Made by a program: the position numbers and the translations under genes
Shown here: positions 8,062 to 14,882 of the stretch, one piece after another
Position numbering within the stretch: the first letter of the stretch is position 1
Layout: every line of letters starts with the position of its first letter
Assembly (NCBI RefSeq): GCF_013167955.1
Contig: NZ_BLWF01000003.1
Span: 372,001 to 436,000 of the forward strand
Reading direction: 5' to 3'
Length of the DNA stretch: 64,000 nt
Source of the DNA: Thermanaeromonas sp. C210
GTDB lineage: Bacteria > Bacillota > DSM-521 > Neomoorellales > Neomoorellaceae
The notes under the pieces: generated by a model
Databases searched by the model: none
Seen by the model: only the letters and a program-made list of their open reading frames with translations
What the model was told of the DNA's origin: nothing

Positions 8062-8544
8062 TTATTTCCCAATTGCTTCCTTAATTTTTGTTCTTACCCT
8101 TTCGCTAAAGCGGAACCCATTCTGTTCCAGGCTATCGAGGATTGGATCAATAGCAGGCAATAACCCCTTTTTTACACCAAGCGCCACAACGCCTAAGGTA
8201 CCCATAATCCTTAAGCCCGAGTTTCTGGCGATACGTCGGGCTTTTTTCTCATCAACTAAAAGATAATCCGCCTTAACTTCCTTGGCTAAAACGATGGCTT
8301 CCGCTTCTCCCCGATCAAGGTCGGTTCTAAGTAAGGAAACCGCCAGAGCGTTTTGTACTTGGAGGGTCTCGATCCAGGTAGCTTCTCTGATTTCTTTCAC
8401 ACCGGGAAGTTCAGTTCCCTGTAATACCACTTCATTGTATACACCTTGAGGAATAATAATTCGTCCGAATACGGCATGCAGGAGGTTTACTTGCTTAATC
8501 CGGGCTAAAGCAATAAGTGGTGTCGAGTTAGAGACCACTTTCAT
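8062..8544 (-). CDS. PIN-domain (DUF3368-type) toxin
   Basis: A 160-residue predicted nuclease with the DUF3368/PIN pattern: VSNSTPLIALARI at the N-terminus, DLDRGEAEAIVLAKE in the middle (acidic metal ligands) and DYLLVDEKKARRIA, then GTLGVVALGVKKGLL. PIN toxins cleave RNA with Mg2+ held by the conserved acids. The gene overlaps the upstream UPF0175 antitoxin gene by 17 bases, the normal antitoxin-first order. As cargo of an excisable element it could favour retention of the element by killing cells that lose it. The RNA target is unknown. Confidence 0.85.
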   Translation of the reverse strand: MKVVSNSTPLIALARIKQVNLLHAVFGRIIIPQGVYNEVVLQGTELPGVKEIREATWIETLQVQNALAVSLLRTDLDRGEAEAIVLAKEVKADYLLVDEKKARRIARNSGLRIMGTLGVVALGVKKGLLPAIDPILDSLEQNGFRFSERVRTKIKEAIGK

Positions 8545-8818
8545 TTTGCAAAAACTCCTTAACGGTCGCCAAGTCTTCCTCTAGCTCGTCGAGATCATAA
8601 TTGAGAGGAATGTTATGTGCGGCCAAGAAATCGAGGAATTCCTGTTTGGAAACGTTGGCCAGTTCCGCCGCCTTGCCCAGGGATAAACTCCCATCTGCGT
8701 AAAAGGTTGCCACCAGCCTCTTCAAGGCCTCCATTTTTACCCGTTGAGCCGATGCCCGGCCTTTGATGAACAGTTCTTTTGGCAACTCGAGATCAATCCT
8801 TATAGTTTGGTCCGGCAT
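8528..8818 (-). CDS. UPF0175-family antitoxin
   Basis: A protein of about 96 residues, MPDQTIRIDLELPKELF at the start, then RVKMEALKRLVATFYADGSL and the diagnostic segment LGKAAELANVSKQEFLDFLA (helix-turn-helix-like), ending in an acidic tail. ATG 8818 has GGGAGG 8 bases upstream; a longer reading to 8857 lacks a ribosome site. UPF0175 proteins usually pair with DUF3368 PIN toxins, as here, and often autoregulate the operon. Confidence 0.85.
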   Translation of the reverse strand: MPDQTIRIDLELPKELFIKGRASAQRVKMEALKRLVATFYADGSLSLGKAAELANVSKQEFLDFLAAHNIPLNYDLDELEEDLATVKEFLQNESGL

Positions 8819-8892
8819 TTTAGCGCCTCCCGGTAATACCAACTTTAGCAAAATCATACCATAGAGAGATACACATCCTCAATTTTATGTTT

Positions 8893-8898
8893 ATTATA
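8893..8898 (-). promoter_or_regulatory. Candidate -10 box of the toxin-antitoxin operon
   Basis: TATAAT on the minus strand about 75 bases upstream of the antitoxin start. The best -35 (ATGACA) is only 15 bases away, so the promoter is tentative. Confidence 0.35.
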
Positions 8899-9086
8899 GT
8901 CCATCTGTGATATTGTCATCTTGAAAAAATCTGTAACAGCTTGTAAGGCTTGCTTATGGCAGGCAGGAAGTCAATAGAGAATAACGATGATTGGGACAGC
9001 CATAGACATCAGCCGAGCAGAAAGACTGCTAAAGCCCAAAACAGCTTCCCGGGCAACAGTGACAAATGAAGGGGATGAAATGAGTT

Positions 9087-9776
9087 ATGTTTAAAAAACC
9101 GGCCGTTCTTCTTGAACGCCGGCAGATGGAAGCTGCCCTGCAATTATACCAGAAATGCAAGGGGTGGCAGGCGACGGATGAGGCGCTGGATTCCCTTGCC
9201 CGGTCTTTTCCGGACTTCGATTTCAAATCGATCTTGCTCAAAGCGGCAGCCGTCAACGCCCTCTACGGAACCCAGGTTTACGCCGTAGTAGAGGTGGCCG
9301 AACACTTATGCAGCGTCTTGGGAAATACCACGTTACCGGCTACTCCCGCCCTCGTAGAGGAGCTGGCAAAGGTGAAATTTGTCAGGGGGTCAAAGCACAT
9401 AACATGGACGTTCCGGAGTTTTGCATCCAAATTCGCCCACTTTTTTATTGATCCGAATCAATTCCCGATTTACGACTCATATGCGGTTAAGATGCTCACA
9501 TACCATTTGAATGGGAAGGGCAGGGAAGGGCTCTCGTATGAGCAGTTTGCGGCGGGCTTTTCAGCGTTGAAGGATGCCCTGGATTTTCCCGTGACCACTC
9601 GGGAACTCGACCGGTACCTGTGGTTGGCAGGCCAATTGAGGGCATGGAAGGGCTTATTGCCCTGGAGAAGCCCTTATACTGGAATTAATTCCGAATTGCG
9701 GCACCTCTTCGAAACCCCCGCGGGGGAAGTCCAGGAGCTTACGAGAGCTGTCCTTGGAAGGGGTGAAAATCCGTGA
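9087..9776 (+). CDS. Unknown 229-residue protein, element cargo
   Basis: A soluble, mostly helical protein. Notable stretches are LKAAAVNALYGTQVYAVVEV, FRSFASKFAHFFIDPNQFPI and YDSYAVKML, then an aromatic-rich C-terminus (LDRYLWLAGQLRAWKGLLPW). The pattern SFASKxxHFFxxxxFPIYDSYA resembles helix-hairpin-helix-like hypothetical proteins often found near restriction or repair genes, but no catalytic motif can be assigned. There are no signal or membrane segments. It is the only divergently oriented gene of the element and stands alone, apart from a 30-codon frame overlapping its stop. The start follows GAAGGGG, a modest ribosome site. Confidence 0.65.
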   Translation: MFKKPAVLLERRQMEAALQLYQKCKGWQATDEALDSLARSFPDFDFKSILLKAAAVNALYGTQVYAVVEVAEHLCSVLGNTTLPATPALVEELAKVKFVRGSKHITWTFRSFASKFAHFFIDPNQFPIYDSYAVKMLTYHLNGKGREGLSYEQFAAGFSALKDALDFPVTTRELDRYLWLAGQLRAWKGLLPWRSPYTGINSELRHLFETPAGEVQELTRAVLGRGENP

Positions 9777-9865
9777 GAAATACTGGACGTGAAGGCCGCC
9801 CTTTTCGCAGCACCGCTTCTTTCGGCAAACTGCAGGAAAACGCAGGCACCCCGCCCGAAGTTTGA
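9773..9865 (+). CDS. Short ORF overlapping the unknown cargo gene
   Basis: A 30-codon frame from GTG 9773, overlapping the preceding TGA by 4 bases in the style of coupled genes and preceded by GAAGGGG. The product begins VRNTGREGRPFRSTASF and matches nothing I know. It could be the truncated start of a lost gene or a chance frame. Confidence 0.25.
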   Translation: MRNTGREGRPFRSTASFGKLQENAGTPPEV

Positions 9866-10212
9866 CCGGTATAGAAATAATTTCAGCCTATTGGAGTAGC
9901 ATACAAAAAATTTGGGGTATCATTTGCCCGTATTAAAGGGACAAAAATTGAAGAGAGGTAACACACCATAGAAATTATTTTCTATGGGTTCCCCTTAGGA
10001 TGATTTTTTATTTTCCTTATTATTTCTGAGCTAGATTGAGCAAGTCTAAGCTATAGCAAATTATTCTATCGAAGATTTTTAAAATTTTAAGCGTGGAAAG
10101 ATAAACCTAATTTGGTTAATAGTAGCATGGAATAGTTTATGAACAAATTTTTTAGATTCCATATTTGGCATAATATGTCTTAGCCATTTCCATAGTAAAC
10201 TTCTGCCGGGTC
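9866..10212. other. AT-rich gene-free stretch with one perfect hairpin
   Basis: No convincing gene. CCATAGAAA (9966-9974) and TTTCTATGG (9979-9987) form a perfect 9-bp stem with loop TTAT, not followed by a T-run. Composition is distinctly more A+T than the flanking host chromosome. Confidence 0.5.
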
Positions 10213-10261
10213 TAGCGCCGCAGGCGAGATAAACCCGGTCGATGCTAACTTCGTTTAGCAT
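10079..10261 (-). pseudogene. tnpB: Truncated IS66 tnpB
   Basis: The frame begins MLNEVSIDRVYLACGA, the standard N-terminus of the IS66 accessory protein TnpB, then departs from the family after about 16 residues (near 10213) into unrelated sequence until its stop at 10079. The start overlaps the end of tnpA by 7 bases, as in intact IS66 elements. It is non-functional. Confidence 0.75.
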
Positions 10262-10620
10262 AAGCCTACCAGCACCCGTACTACCTGGATGAGCAAGGCC
10301 GGGTCAAAGCCGGGTCTTACCTCGATGCTGGCCAGTCCTATTTTGACCAGTAGGGACTGTTCTGGGGAACCTTGCTCGCTTATTTCTATTGGCAGCCACC
10401 GGTTGGAACTCTCCGGGGGAGCTGTGGTCTGGTTCTTAAACTTCCGCAGCCAGTACCATAACTGCCTGGGGCTAATGCCCTCATGGGAGGCGCACCATTC
10501 TTTAACGCTTTGCCCGCTTTCCCTGTATTCGGCTATACGAGCTTCCCACAGTTGCTGTAATTCGGCTCTGGTCATAAGGGGAAATCCTCCTCAGTTAGTT
10601 TTCTGAGGAAGATTATCCCT
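10213..10620 (-). mobile_element. IS66-family remnant
   Basis: Comprises tnpA and the first 16 codons of tnpB only. The right boundary is approximate, and no clear terminal inverted repeat was found near 10600-10620. Confidence 0.65.
10255..10575 (-). CDS. tnpA: IS66-family TnpA accessory protein
   Basis: A 106-residue protein with the IS66 TnpA signature: QLWEARIAEYRESGQSVKEW, then HEGISPRQLWYWLRKFK (helix-turn-helix), and the C-terminal LVKIGLASIEVRPGFDPALL. The frame is intact, but tnpB is cut short and the DDE transposase gene tnpC is absent, so the element cannot transpose. It was probably carried into the integrative element before or after insertion. Confidence 0.85.
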   Translation of the reverse strand: MTRAELQQLWEARIAEYRESGQSVKEWCASHEGISPRQLWYWLRKFKNQTTAPPESSNRWLPIEISEQGSPEQSLLVKIGLASIEVRPGFDPALLIQVVRVLVGLC

Positions 10621-10669
10621 TAAACTCGAGCACAATGCCAAGGTGGGTTATATTTGACGCTTACATTGA

Positions 10670-10692
10670 GCGGCGTGAGAATGGCCGCCGGA
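10670..10692 (+). repeat. Direct repeat copy 1 (GCGGCGTGAGAA-type)
   Basis: GCGGCGTGAGAATGGCCGCC followed by GGA. It matches the copy at 10957-10981 apart from a short change in the middle, and the two bracket the iteron-like block. Confidence 0.6.
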
Positions 10693-10825
10693 TGCTTGCG
10701 CCGCCGGTCTGTCATCACGTTTTTGAGATGGAAAAACGGAAGGAAACATGAAGCATGTCTACATAGCAACATAAAAGCACGTATGTAAGTCAATATGGTG
10801 GTAAGTTGGTAATATGGCTTACCAC

Positions 10826-10916
10826 CGTACTGGCATATCAGTATGCTGACATGAATACATGTCAATATACTGTTATGTAGAGATGTAAGTATACTGATAA
10901 GTCACCGTGCTGACAT
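10826..10916 (+). repeat. Iteron-like array of degenerate GTATRCTGACAT motifs
   Basis: Five degenerate copies in one orientation: CGTACTGGCAT (10826), GTATGCTGACAT (10841), ATATACTGTTAT (10865), GTATACTGATAA (10889) and CGTGCTGACAT (10906). The CTG cores are at 10830, 10845, 10870, 10894 and 10910. More distant related words (AAGTCAATATGG, AAGTTGGTAATATGG) lie at 10785-10815. The block contains no gene. It could be a protein-binding array for replication, partition or the recombinase. Confidence 0.55.
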
Positions 10917-10956
10917 AGTTGCAGGTCACGCCACTCGCGCCGCTTCTGATGGTCGG

Positions 10957-10981
10957 GCGGCGTGAGAAAAAGGCCGCAGGA
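10957..10981 (+). repeat. Direct repeat copy 2 (GCGGCGTGAGAA-type)
   Basis: GCGGCGTGAGAAAAAGGCCG followed by CAGGA, the partner of 10670-10692, with a small length difference in the middle. Confidence 0.6.
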
Positions 10982-11021
10982 CCGTCGCGCCTACGCAGCG
11001 ACCGTCCGGCGGGGGAAAAGC

Positions 11022-11052
11022 GGCATCCTTCAGCCGTTGGCTGAAAGATGCC
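11022..11052. other. Long hairpin near the right end of the element
   Basis: GGCATCCTTCAGCC (11022-11035) pairs with GGCTGAAAGATGCC (11039-11052) with one mismatch. No T-run follows on the plus strand. It lies about 60 bases inside the right attachment junction. Confidence 0.6.
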
Positions 11053-11112
11053 GGTAATTAGGAACCGCCGCAAACCTTATTTAAAAACCACTACTTCGAA
11101 GGCTTGTCCGTT

Positions 11113-11139
11113 GTTTCTTGGATAGACACGACCCTGTGC
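11113..11139. other. Right attachment junction (attR) of the integrated element
   Basis: GTTTCTTGGATAGACACGAC (11113-11132) is the second attP arm, followed by CC and the core TGTGC (11135-11139), then host sequence GGGGCCGTGCC. With the left arm it rebuilds a roughly 50-base dyad site centred on the middle TG of the core. Confidence 0.8.
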
Positions 11140-11417
11140 GGGGCCGTGCCGTCGATAAGGGCTACTTTTATGCCGGGTATTACTACAGCATCGAGGGAAT
11201 TGTTGTCAGAGGAGCAGCAGTGAAATTCCACATCAAACCCCCTTGCCAGCATGGTCTCTCCGATTTTGCGCATAAAGGTTGATTTGCCCACTCCAGGCCC
11301 GCCTTTGACCACAAATATGCGCGTGGCATCCGGTTCGATAATGTAATCGTAAAAAGAGTAAAAGCCGTAACAAGTGTTACCGCCAGGAAAGACCTTTCGT
11401 AATTTCCCCTGAGGCAT
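11135..11417 (-). pseudogene. 5' part of the split P-loop ATPase gene (PRK06851-like)
   Basis: Encodes residues 1-94 of the ATPase: MPQGKLRKVFPGGNTCYGFY, the first P-loop GGPGVGKSTFMRKIG, then the conserved CSSDNNSLDAVVIPGIKVAL and IDGTAPH, where the element is inserted. Beyond the junction the frame continues into element DNA and stops after VVSIQETTDKPSK at 11091. ATG 11417 is preceded by AGGGGG. Alone this part makes an unstable fragment; the complete protein needs excision of the element. Confidence 0.88.
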
Positions 11418-11548
11418 ACGGATCCCCCTTTTGACCTGCAAAACCTCTCTAGGACAATATATGCCCGCCGATGGAGAAATTGCCCGGGTGAGGGGTTTTT
11501 ATAATACGAAAATCTTTTTCATAATACAGTATTCAGCGGTTTAACCTA

Positions 11549-11577
11549 TTGTTTTTGCCTCTACCTTAACCTATAAT
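11549..11577 (+). promoter_or_regulatory. Sigma-A promoter of the ANTAR-glnA operon
   Basis: TTGTTT (11549-11554), a 17-base spacer, and TATAAT (11572-11577), about 85 bases upstream of the regulator start. Confidence 0.7.
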
Positions 11578-11663
11578 GATAAAGCAACAGGGCAATGGTG
11601 TCCTAGACTGGCCGCAAAGGGGTGGCGATGTTATCGGTATTTATTGTAGAGGTGGGGCCTTCA

Positions 11664-12263
11664 GTGCGTCAGCCCAGGATTTTTCTGGCATCGGCCGACC
11701 AGACATCCCTTCAGTCTTTGAGGCAGGTGTTGCAGCGGGAAGGGTATCTGGTAGCGGGAACGGCCCAGGACGGTTCCCAAGCCCTGAGGTTAATTCATAC
11801 CTTGCACCCCGATCTGGTCATTCTCGATAGTGAACTAATAGGAACCGGTGCTTTGGAGGTTGCGAGGTTCATCAATGAAAAACAAGTAGCGCCCATTATT
11901 ATGCTGGCTTCCTCCTGGCACCGCAATATCATCAGTAAAGCGCGGGATTTTCCGGTGTTTGCCTACTTGATCAAACCAGTGCAGGAAAACGCCCTTTTAC
12001 CGGCTGTAGAAGCGGCCCTGGCTAACTATGAAAAGCTGGCCCGTTTAGAAGAAGAAGTAAACAAATTAAAAGAAACTCTGGCTGCCCGCAAGCTTATTGA
12101 GCGGGCGAAAGGAATCCTTATGGAGACTTTAGGTATAACAGAAGCAGAGGCTTATCGCCGCATCCAGCGGCAAAGTATGGATAGGTGTGTTCCCATGAAA
12201 ACTATCGCCGAGGCTATAATTGTGGCTCACGACCTGCAAAAAGAGGAACAGCATAAAAAATAA
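11664..12263 (+). CDS. ANTAR-domain response regulator (RNA-binding antiterminator)
   Basis: A protein of about 199 residues: receiver-like domain at the N-terminus (PRIFLASADQTSLQSLRQVL; LVILDSELIG at the phosphorylation region), a coiled-coil linker (LEEEVNKLKETLAARKLIE) and a C-terminal ANTAR domain with RAKGILMETLGITEAEAYRR, then MDRCVPMKTIAEAII. ANTAR domains bind paired hexaloop hairpins and prevent termination. GTG 11664 fits the receiver start and has AGAGGTGG upstream; GTG 11622 or ATG 11628 would add an unconserved tail. It sits directly upstream of glnA, whose leader contains such hairpins, the NasT/AmiR-like arrangement common before Firmicute glnA genes. Confidence 0.9.
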   Translation: MRQPRIFLASADQTSLQSLRQVLQREGYLVAGTAQDGSQALRLIHTLHPDLVILDSELIGTGALEVARFINEKQVAPIIMLASSWHRNIISKARDFPVFAYLIKPVQENALLPAVEAALANYEKLARLEEEVNKLKETLAARKLIERAKGILMETLGITEAEAYRRIQRQSMDRCVPMKTIAEAIIVAHDLQKEEQHKK

Positions 12264-12378
12264 AACTCTTATCGCGTAGTTTTAGTTTTTATAGTTTATT
12301 CATTTAAGGGCAACGGCGTCCTCTAAGCAGAAAGGTAAACGTAATTACCTTCTGCGGGGACGCTTTTAATTTTTCTTT
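12262..12378 (+). promoter_or_regulatory. ANTAR-type antiterminator/terminator leader of glnA
   Basis: Candidate P1: AAAACT (12262-12267) pairs with AGTTTT (12278-12283) around hexaloop ATCGCG. P2: AGGGC-AACGGC-GTCCT (12307-12322), a 5-bp stem with hexaloop AACGGC. Both loops have A at position 1 and G at position 4, the known ANTAR consensus. The 3' arm of P2 (GTCC) is also the 5' arm of a long terminator (GCGTCC 12316-12321 with GGACGC, plus inner stem GCAGAA...TTCTGC) followed by TTTTAATTTTT. P2 and the terminator therefore exclude each other, which is the expected switch. Confidence 0.75.
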
Positions 12379-12406
12379 CAATAAATTACAAAAGGAGGTT
12401 TCTCCT

Positions 12407-13744
12407 ATGAATGACAAGGAAAAGAGGGCTAGAATCTTAAAGCAGGCGGAAGAATGGGGAGTCAAATTTGTGCGGCTGCAGTTTACCGACATATTGGGTG
12501 TATTGAAAAATGTAGCCATTCCAGTAACCCAGCTCCCTAAGGCCCTAAATAATGAATTAATGTTCGACGGTTCTTCCATTGAAGGCTTTGTCCGTATTGA
12601 AGAATCGGATATGTATCTTTATCCTGATCCGGATACTTTTGTCGTTTTTCCCTGGAGGCCCCATGAGGGGACTGTAGCCCGGCTTATTTGCGATATTTAT
12701 CACCCCGACGGCACTCCCTTCCCGGGCTGCCCTCGTAATACTTTGAAGCGGGTACTGGCTGAAGCTGAGGAGATGGGCTTTGTCCTGAACGTAGGGCCCG
12801 AGGCCGAATTCTTTCTCTTCCATACCGACCAGTCCGGGCGTCCTACTCTGGAAACCCACGACCGGGCCGGCTATTTCGATCTTACTCCTATAGATCTGGG
12901 AGAAGATGCCCGCCGGGATATGGTACTAACCTTGGAACAGATGGGCTTTGAAATTGAAGCTTCTCACCATGAAGTGGCTCCGGGACAGCATGAGATCGAT
13001 TTTAAATACGCCGATGCTTTAACCACGGCCGACCGCATTGCCACTTTTAAATTTGTGGTGAGGACTATAGCCCAGCGTCACGGCCTCCATGCCACTTTTA
13101 TGCCTAAACCCATATATGGTATCAACGGTTCCGGTATGCATTGTCACATTTCTCTCTCCTTCTCAAATGGGCAGAATGCCTTTTATGATCCCCAGGGAGA
13201 ACTGGAGCTCAGCGAAATAGCTTATCAGTTTATAGCCGGCATCATGGCTCATGCCCGGGCGCTGGCGGCTATTACCAATCCCACGGTCAACTCTTACAAG
13301 CGCCTGGTACCCGGCTATGAAGCTCCGGTTTACATTGCCTGGTCGCCCAGGAACAGGAGTCCTCTTATACGTGTTCCTGCTAAACGAGGGCCCTCCACCC
13401 GTATAGAGGTGCGGCATCCCGATCCTTCGGCCAATCCTTATCTGGCCATTGCCGTCCTGCTTAAAGCTGGACTGGACGGCATTAAAAAGCGGATGGTACC
13501 CCCTCCCCCCGTATATAAGAATATTTATGCCTTGACTTCCGAAGAACGGGCCCGAGAAGGTATAGGCGTTTTGCCGTCCACCCTGGAAGAGGCCCTGAAC
13601 GAACTGGAGAAAGACGAGATAATCAAGGAGGCCTTAGGAAGCCATATTTATGAGCGTTTTATGGTGGCCAAGAGGCTGGAATGTGAACAGTACCGGACGA
13701 CGGTGCACCCATGGGAGATAGAGCGGTACCTTACCAAGTTCTAA
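12407..13744 (+). CDS. glnA: Glutamine synthetase, type I
   Basis: A 445-residue enzyme of standard GSI length that makes glutamine from glutamate, ammonia and ATP. Visible signatures are [29 protein letters not shown] (metal ligands), the glycine loop [28 protein letters not shown], and [16 protein letters not shown] in the active site. ATG 12407 follows AAAGGAGG. Expression is probably controlled by the ANTAR leader just upstream, and the glutamate synthase genes follow within 35 bases, giving the GS-GOGAT cycle in one operon. Confidence 0.97.
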   Translation: MNDKEKRARILKQAEEWGVKFVRLQFTDILGVLKNVAIPVTQLPKALNNELMFDGSSIEGFVRIEESDMYLYPDPDTFVVFPWRPHEGTVARLICDIYHPDGTPFPGCPRNTLKRVLAEAEEMGFVLNVGPEAEFFLFHTDQSGRPTLETHDRAGYFDLTPIDLGEDARRDMVLTLEQMGFEIEASHHEVAPGQHEIDFKYADALTTADRIATFKFVVRTIAQRHGLHATFMPKPIYGINGSGMHCHISLSFSNGQNAFYDPQGELELSEIAYQFIAGIMAHARALAAITNPTVNSYKRLVPGYEAPVYIAWSPRNRSPLIRVPAKRGPSTRIEVRHPDPSANPYLAIAVLLKAGLDGIKKRMVPPPPVYKNIYALTSEERAREGIGVLPSTLEEALNELEKDEIIKEALGSHIYERFMVAKRLECEQYRTTVHPWEIERYLTKF

Positions 13745-13775
13745 CGGGTGCTCGCTTTCGGGAAGGAGGAAATAG

Positions 13776-14882
13776 ATGTATCGGGAAGGTAAACGGCGGA
13801 TTCCCGCCGGTTGTGCCCTCAGCGGCTTTATTAACCGCGACGGCAGGCGGGAGACGGGAGAACGCATTATAGAGTCCATTGCCCTGATGAATGAACGCTC
13901 TAACGGCCTGGGCGGCGGGTTTGCTGCTTACGGCATTTATCCGGAACACAAAGATTATTACGCCCTGCACCTGCTTTTCGATGATAAGCACAGCCGCTAC
14001 CAGGTAGAAGACCTGCTCAAAGAGAACTTTCATATTGAAGCCGAGGACCGCATTCCCACTCGTCGTGTCCGCTCAATAGACAAGGCTCCCGGGCTGTGGA
14101 GGTATTTCGTGGTACCGCGCCTGTCCAAGATAAGAGAGGCCCAAGAGGACGAAGAAGATTTTATGACCCAATTAGTGATGCACATCAACGACGCCATCCC
14201 GGGCGCGTATGTGATATCCAGCGGAAAAAATATGGGAGCCTTTAAGGGCGTAGGTTACCCGGAAGATATCGGCGAGTTTTTCCGGCTGGATGAATACAAG
14301 GCCTATACCTGGATCGCCCACGGCCGTTTTCCCACCAATACGCCGGGCTGGTGGGGAGGAGCTCACCCCTTTACCCTTCTAAATTGGTCGGTAGTCCATA
14401 ATGGAGAAATTTCTTCCTACGGAGCTAACCGCCGGTTTTTGGAGATGTTCGGCTATAAAATTACCCTGCAAACGGATACCGAAGTTATTGCTTATGCCGT
14501 AGATTTGTTAGTAAGGCGGCACGGCCTGCCCATGGAAGTGGCGGCTAAGGTACTGGCACCGCCGTTCTGGCAGGAAATTGACAGAATGGAGCCCCCGAGG
14601 CAAATACTCTATCGCCGGTTACGGGTGGTTTACGGGAGCCTCCTCCTTAATGGCCCTTTCTCTATAATCGTAGGTTTCCCTGGGGGATTGATGGCTTTAA
14701 ACGACCGCATAAAGCTGCGGCCTCTGGTTGCCGGGGAACACGGCGCAACCCTTTATGTGGCCAGCGAAGAGGCGGCCATAAGGGAGATCTGTCCAGAGCT
14801 GGAGCGGGTATGGTACCCCTCGGGGGGTGAACCCGTCCTCGGTAAACTGGAGGAGGAGTGTGTATGCCGCCTATCAGCATGA
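13776..14882 (+). CDS. Glutamate synthase glutamine-amidotransferase subunit (GlxB/GltB-N type)
   Basis: A 368-residue class II amidotransferase that releases ammonia from glutamine for glutamate synthesis. The motif IPAGCALSGFINRDG places the probable nucleophile at Cys 13, so a short N-terminal propeptide may be removed. Other class II markers are WIAHGRFPTNTPGWWGGAHP and WSVVHNGEISSYGANRRFLE with LQTDTEVIAY. In canonical GltB this domain is fused to the FMN domain; here it is separate, as in archaea and many clostridia. Its end overlaps the following gene by about 19 bases. Confidence 0.88.
   Translation: MYREGKRRIPAGCALSGFINRDGRRETGERIIESIALMNERSNGLGGGFAAYGIYPEHKDYYALHLLFDDKHSRYQVEDLLKENFHIEAEDRIPTRRVRSIDKAPGLWRYFVVPRLSKIREAQEDEEDFMTQLVMHINDAIPGAYVISSGKNMGAFKGVGYPEDIGEFFRLDEYKAYTWIAHGRFPTNTPGWWGGAHPFTLLNWSVVHNGEISSYGANRRFLEMFGYKITLQTDTEVIAYAVDLLVRRHGLPMEVAAKVLAPPFWQEIDRMEPPRQILYRRLRVVYGSLLLNGPFSIIVGFPGGLMALNDRIKLRPLVAGEHGATLYVASEEAAIREICPELERVWYPSGGEPVLGKLEEECVCRLSA

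Larger units (their letters stand above)
6031..11139. mobile_element. Serine-recombinase integrative element inside a P-loop ATPase gene
   Basis: The element is bounded by the 5-base core TGTGC at 6031-6035 and 11135-11139 and is 5104 bp counting one core. Host gene halves flank both ends in the same orientation, and removal of one core plus the interior restores a continuous 376-codon frame. Inner ends form an imperfect inverted repeat (attP arms). Contents are the recombinase and its partner gene at the left end, a PIN toxin/UPF0175 antitoxin pair, an unknown protein, an IS66 remnant, and a right-hand non-coding repeat region. No conjugation or capsid genes are seen, so it must be mobilised in trans or persist as an excisable intervening sequence. 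Confidence 0.88.

Noticed and set aside
10620-10865. 81-codon minus-strand frame across the repeat region
   Set aside because: It runs through the iteron-like repeats, lacks a ribosome site and has no motif; chance frame.
10826-10916. CRISPR array
   Set aside because: The motifs are short, degenerate and irregularly spaced; there are no unique spacers and no cas genes.
12338-12353. Hexaloop ACGTAA in the inner terminator stem as an ANTAR P2
   Set aside because: Its fourth loop base is T, not G; the AACGGC hairpin upstream fits the consensus and the switch logic better.
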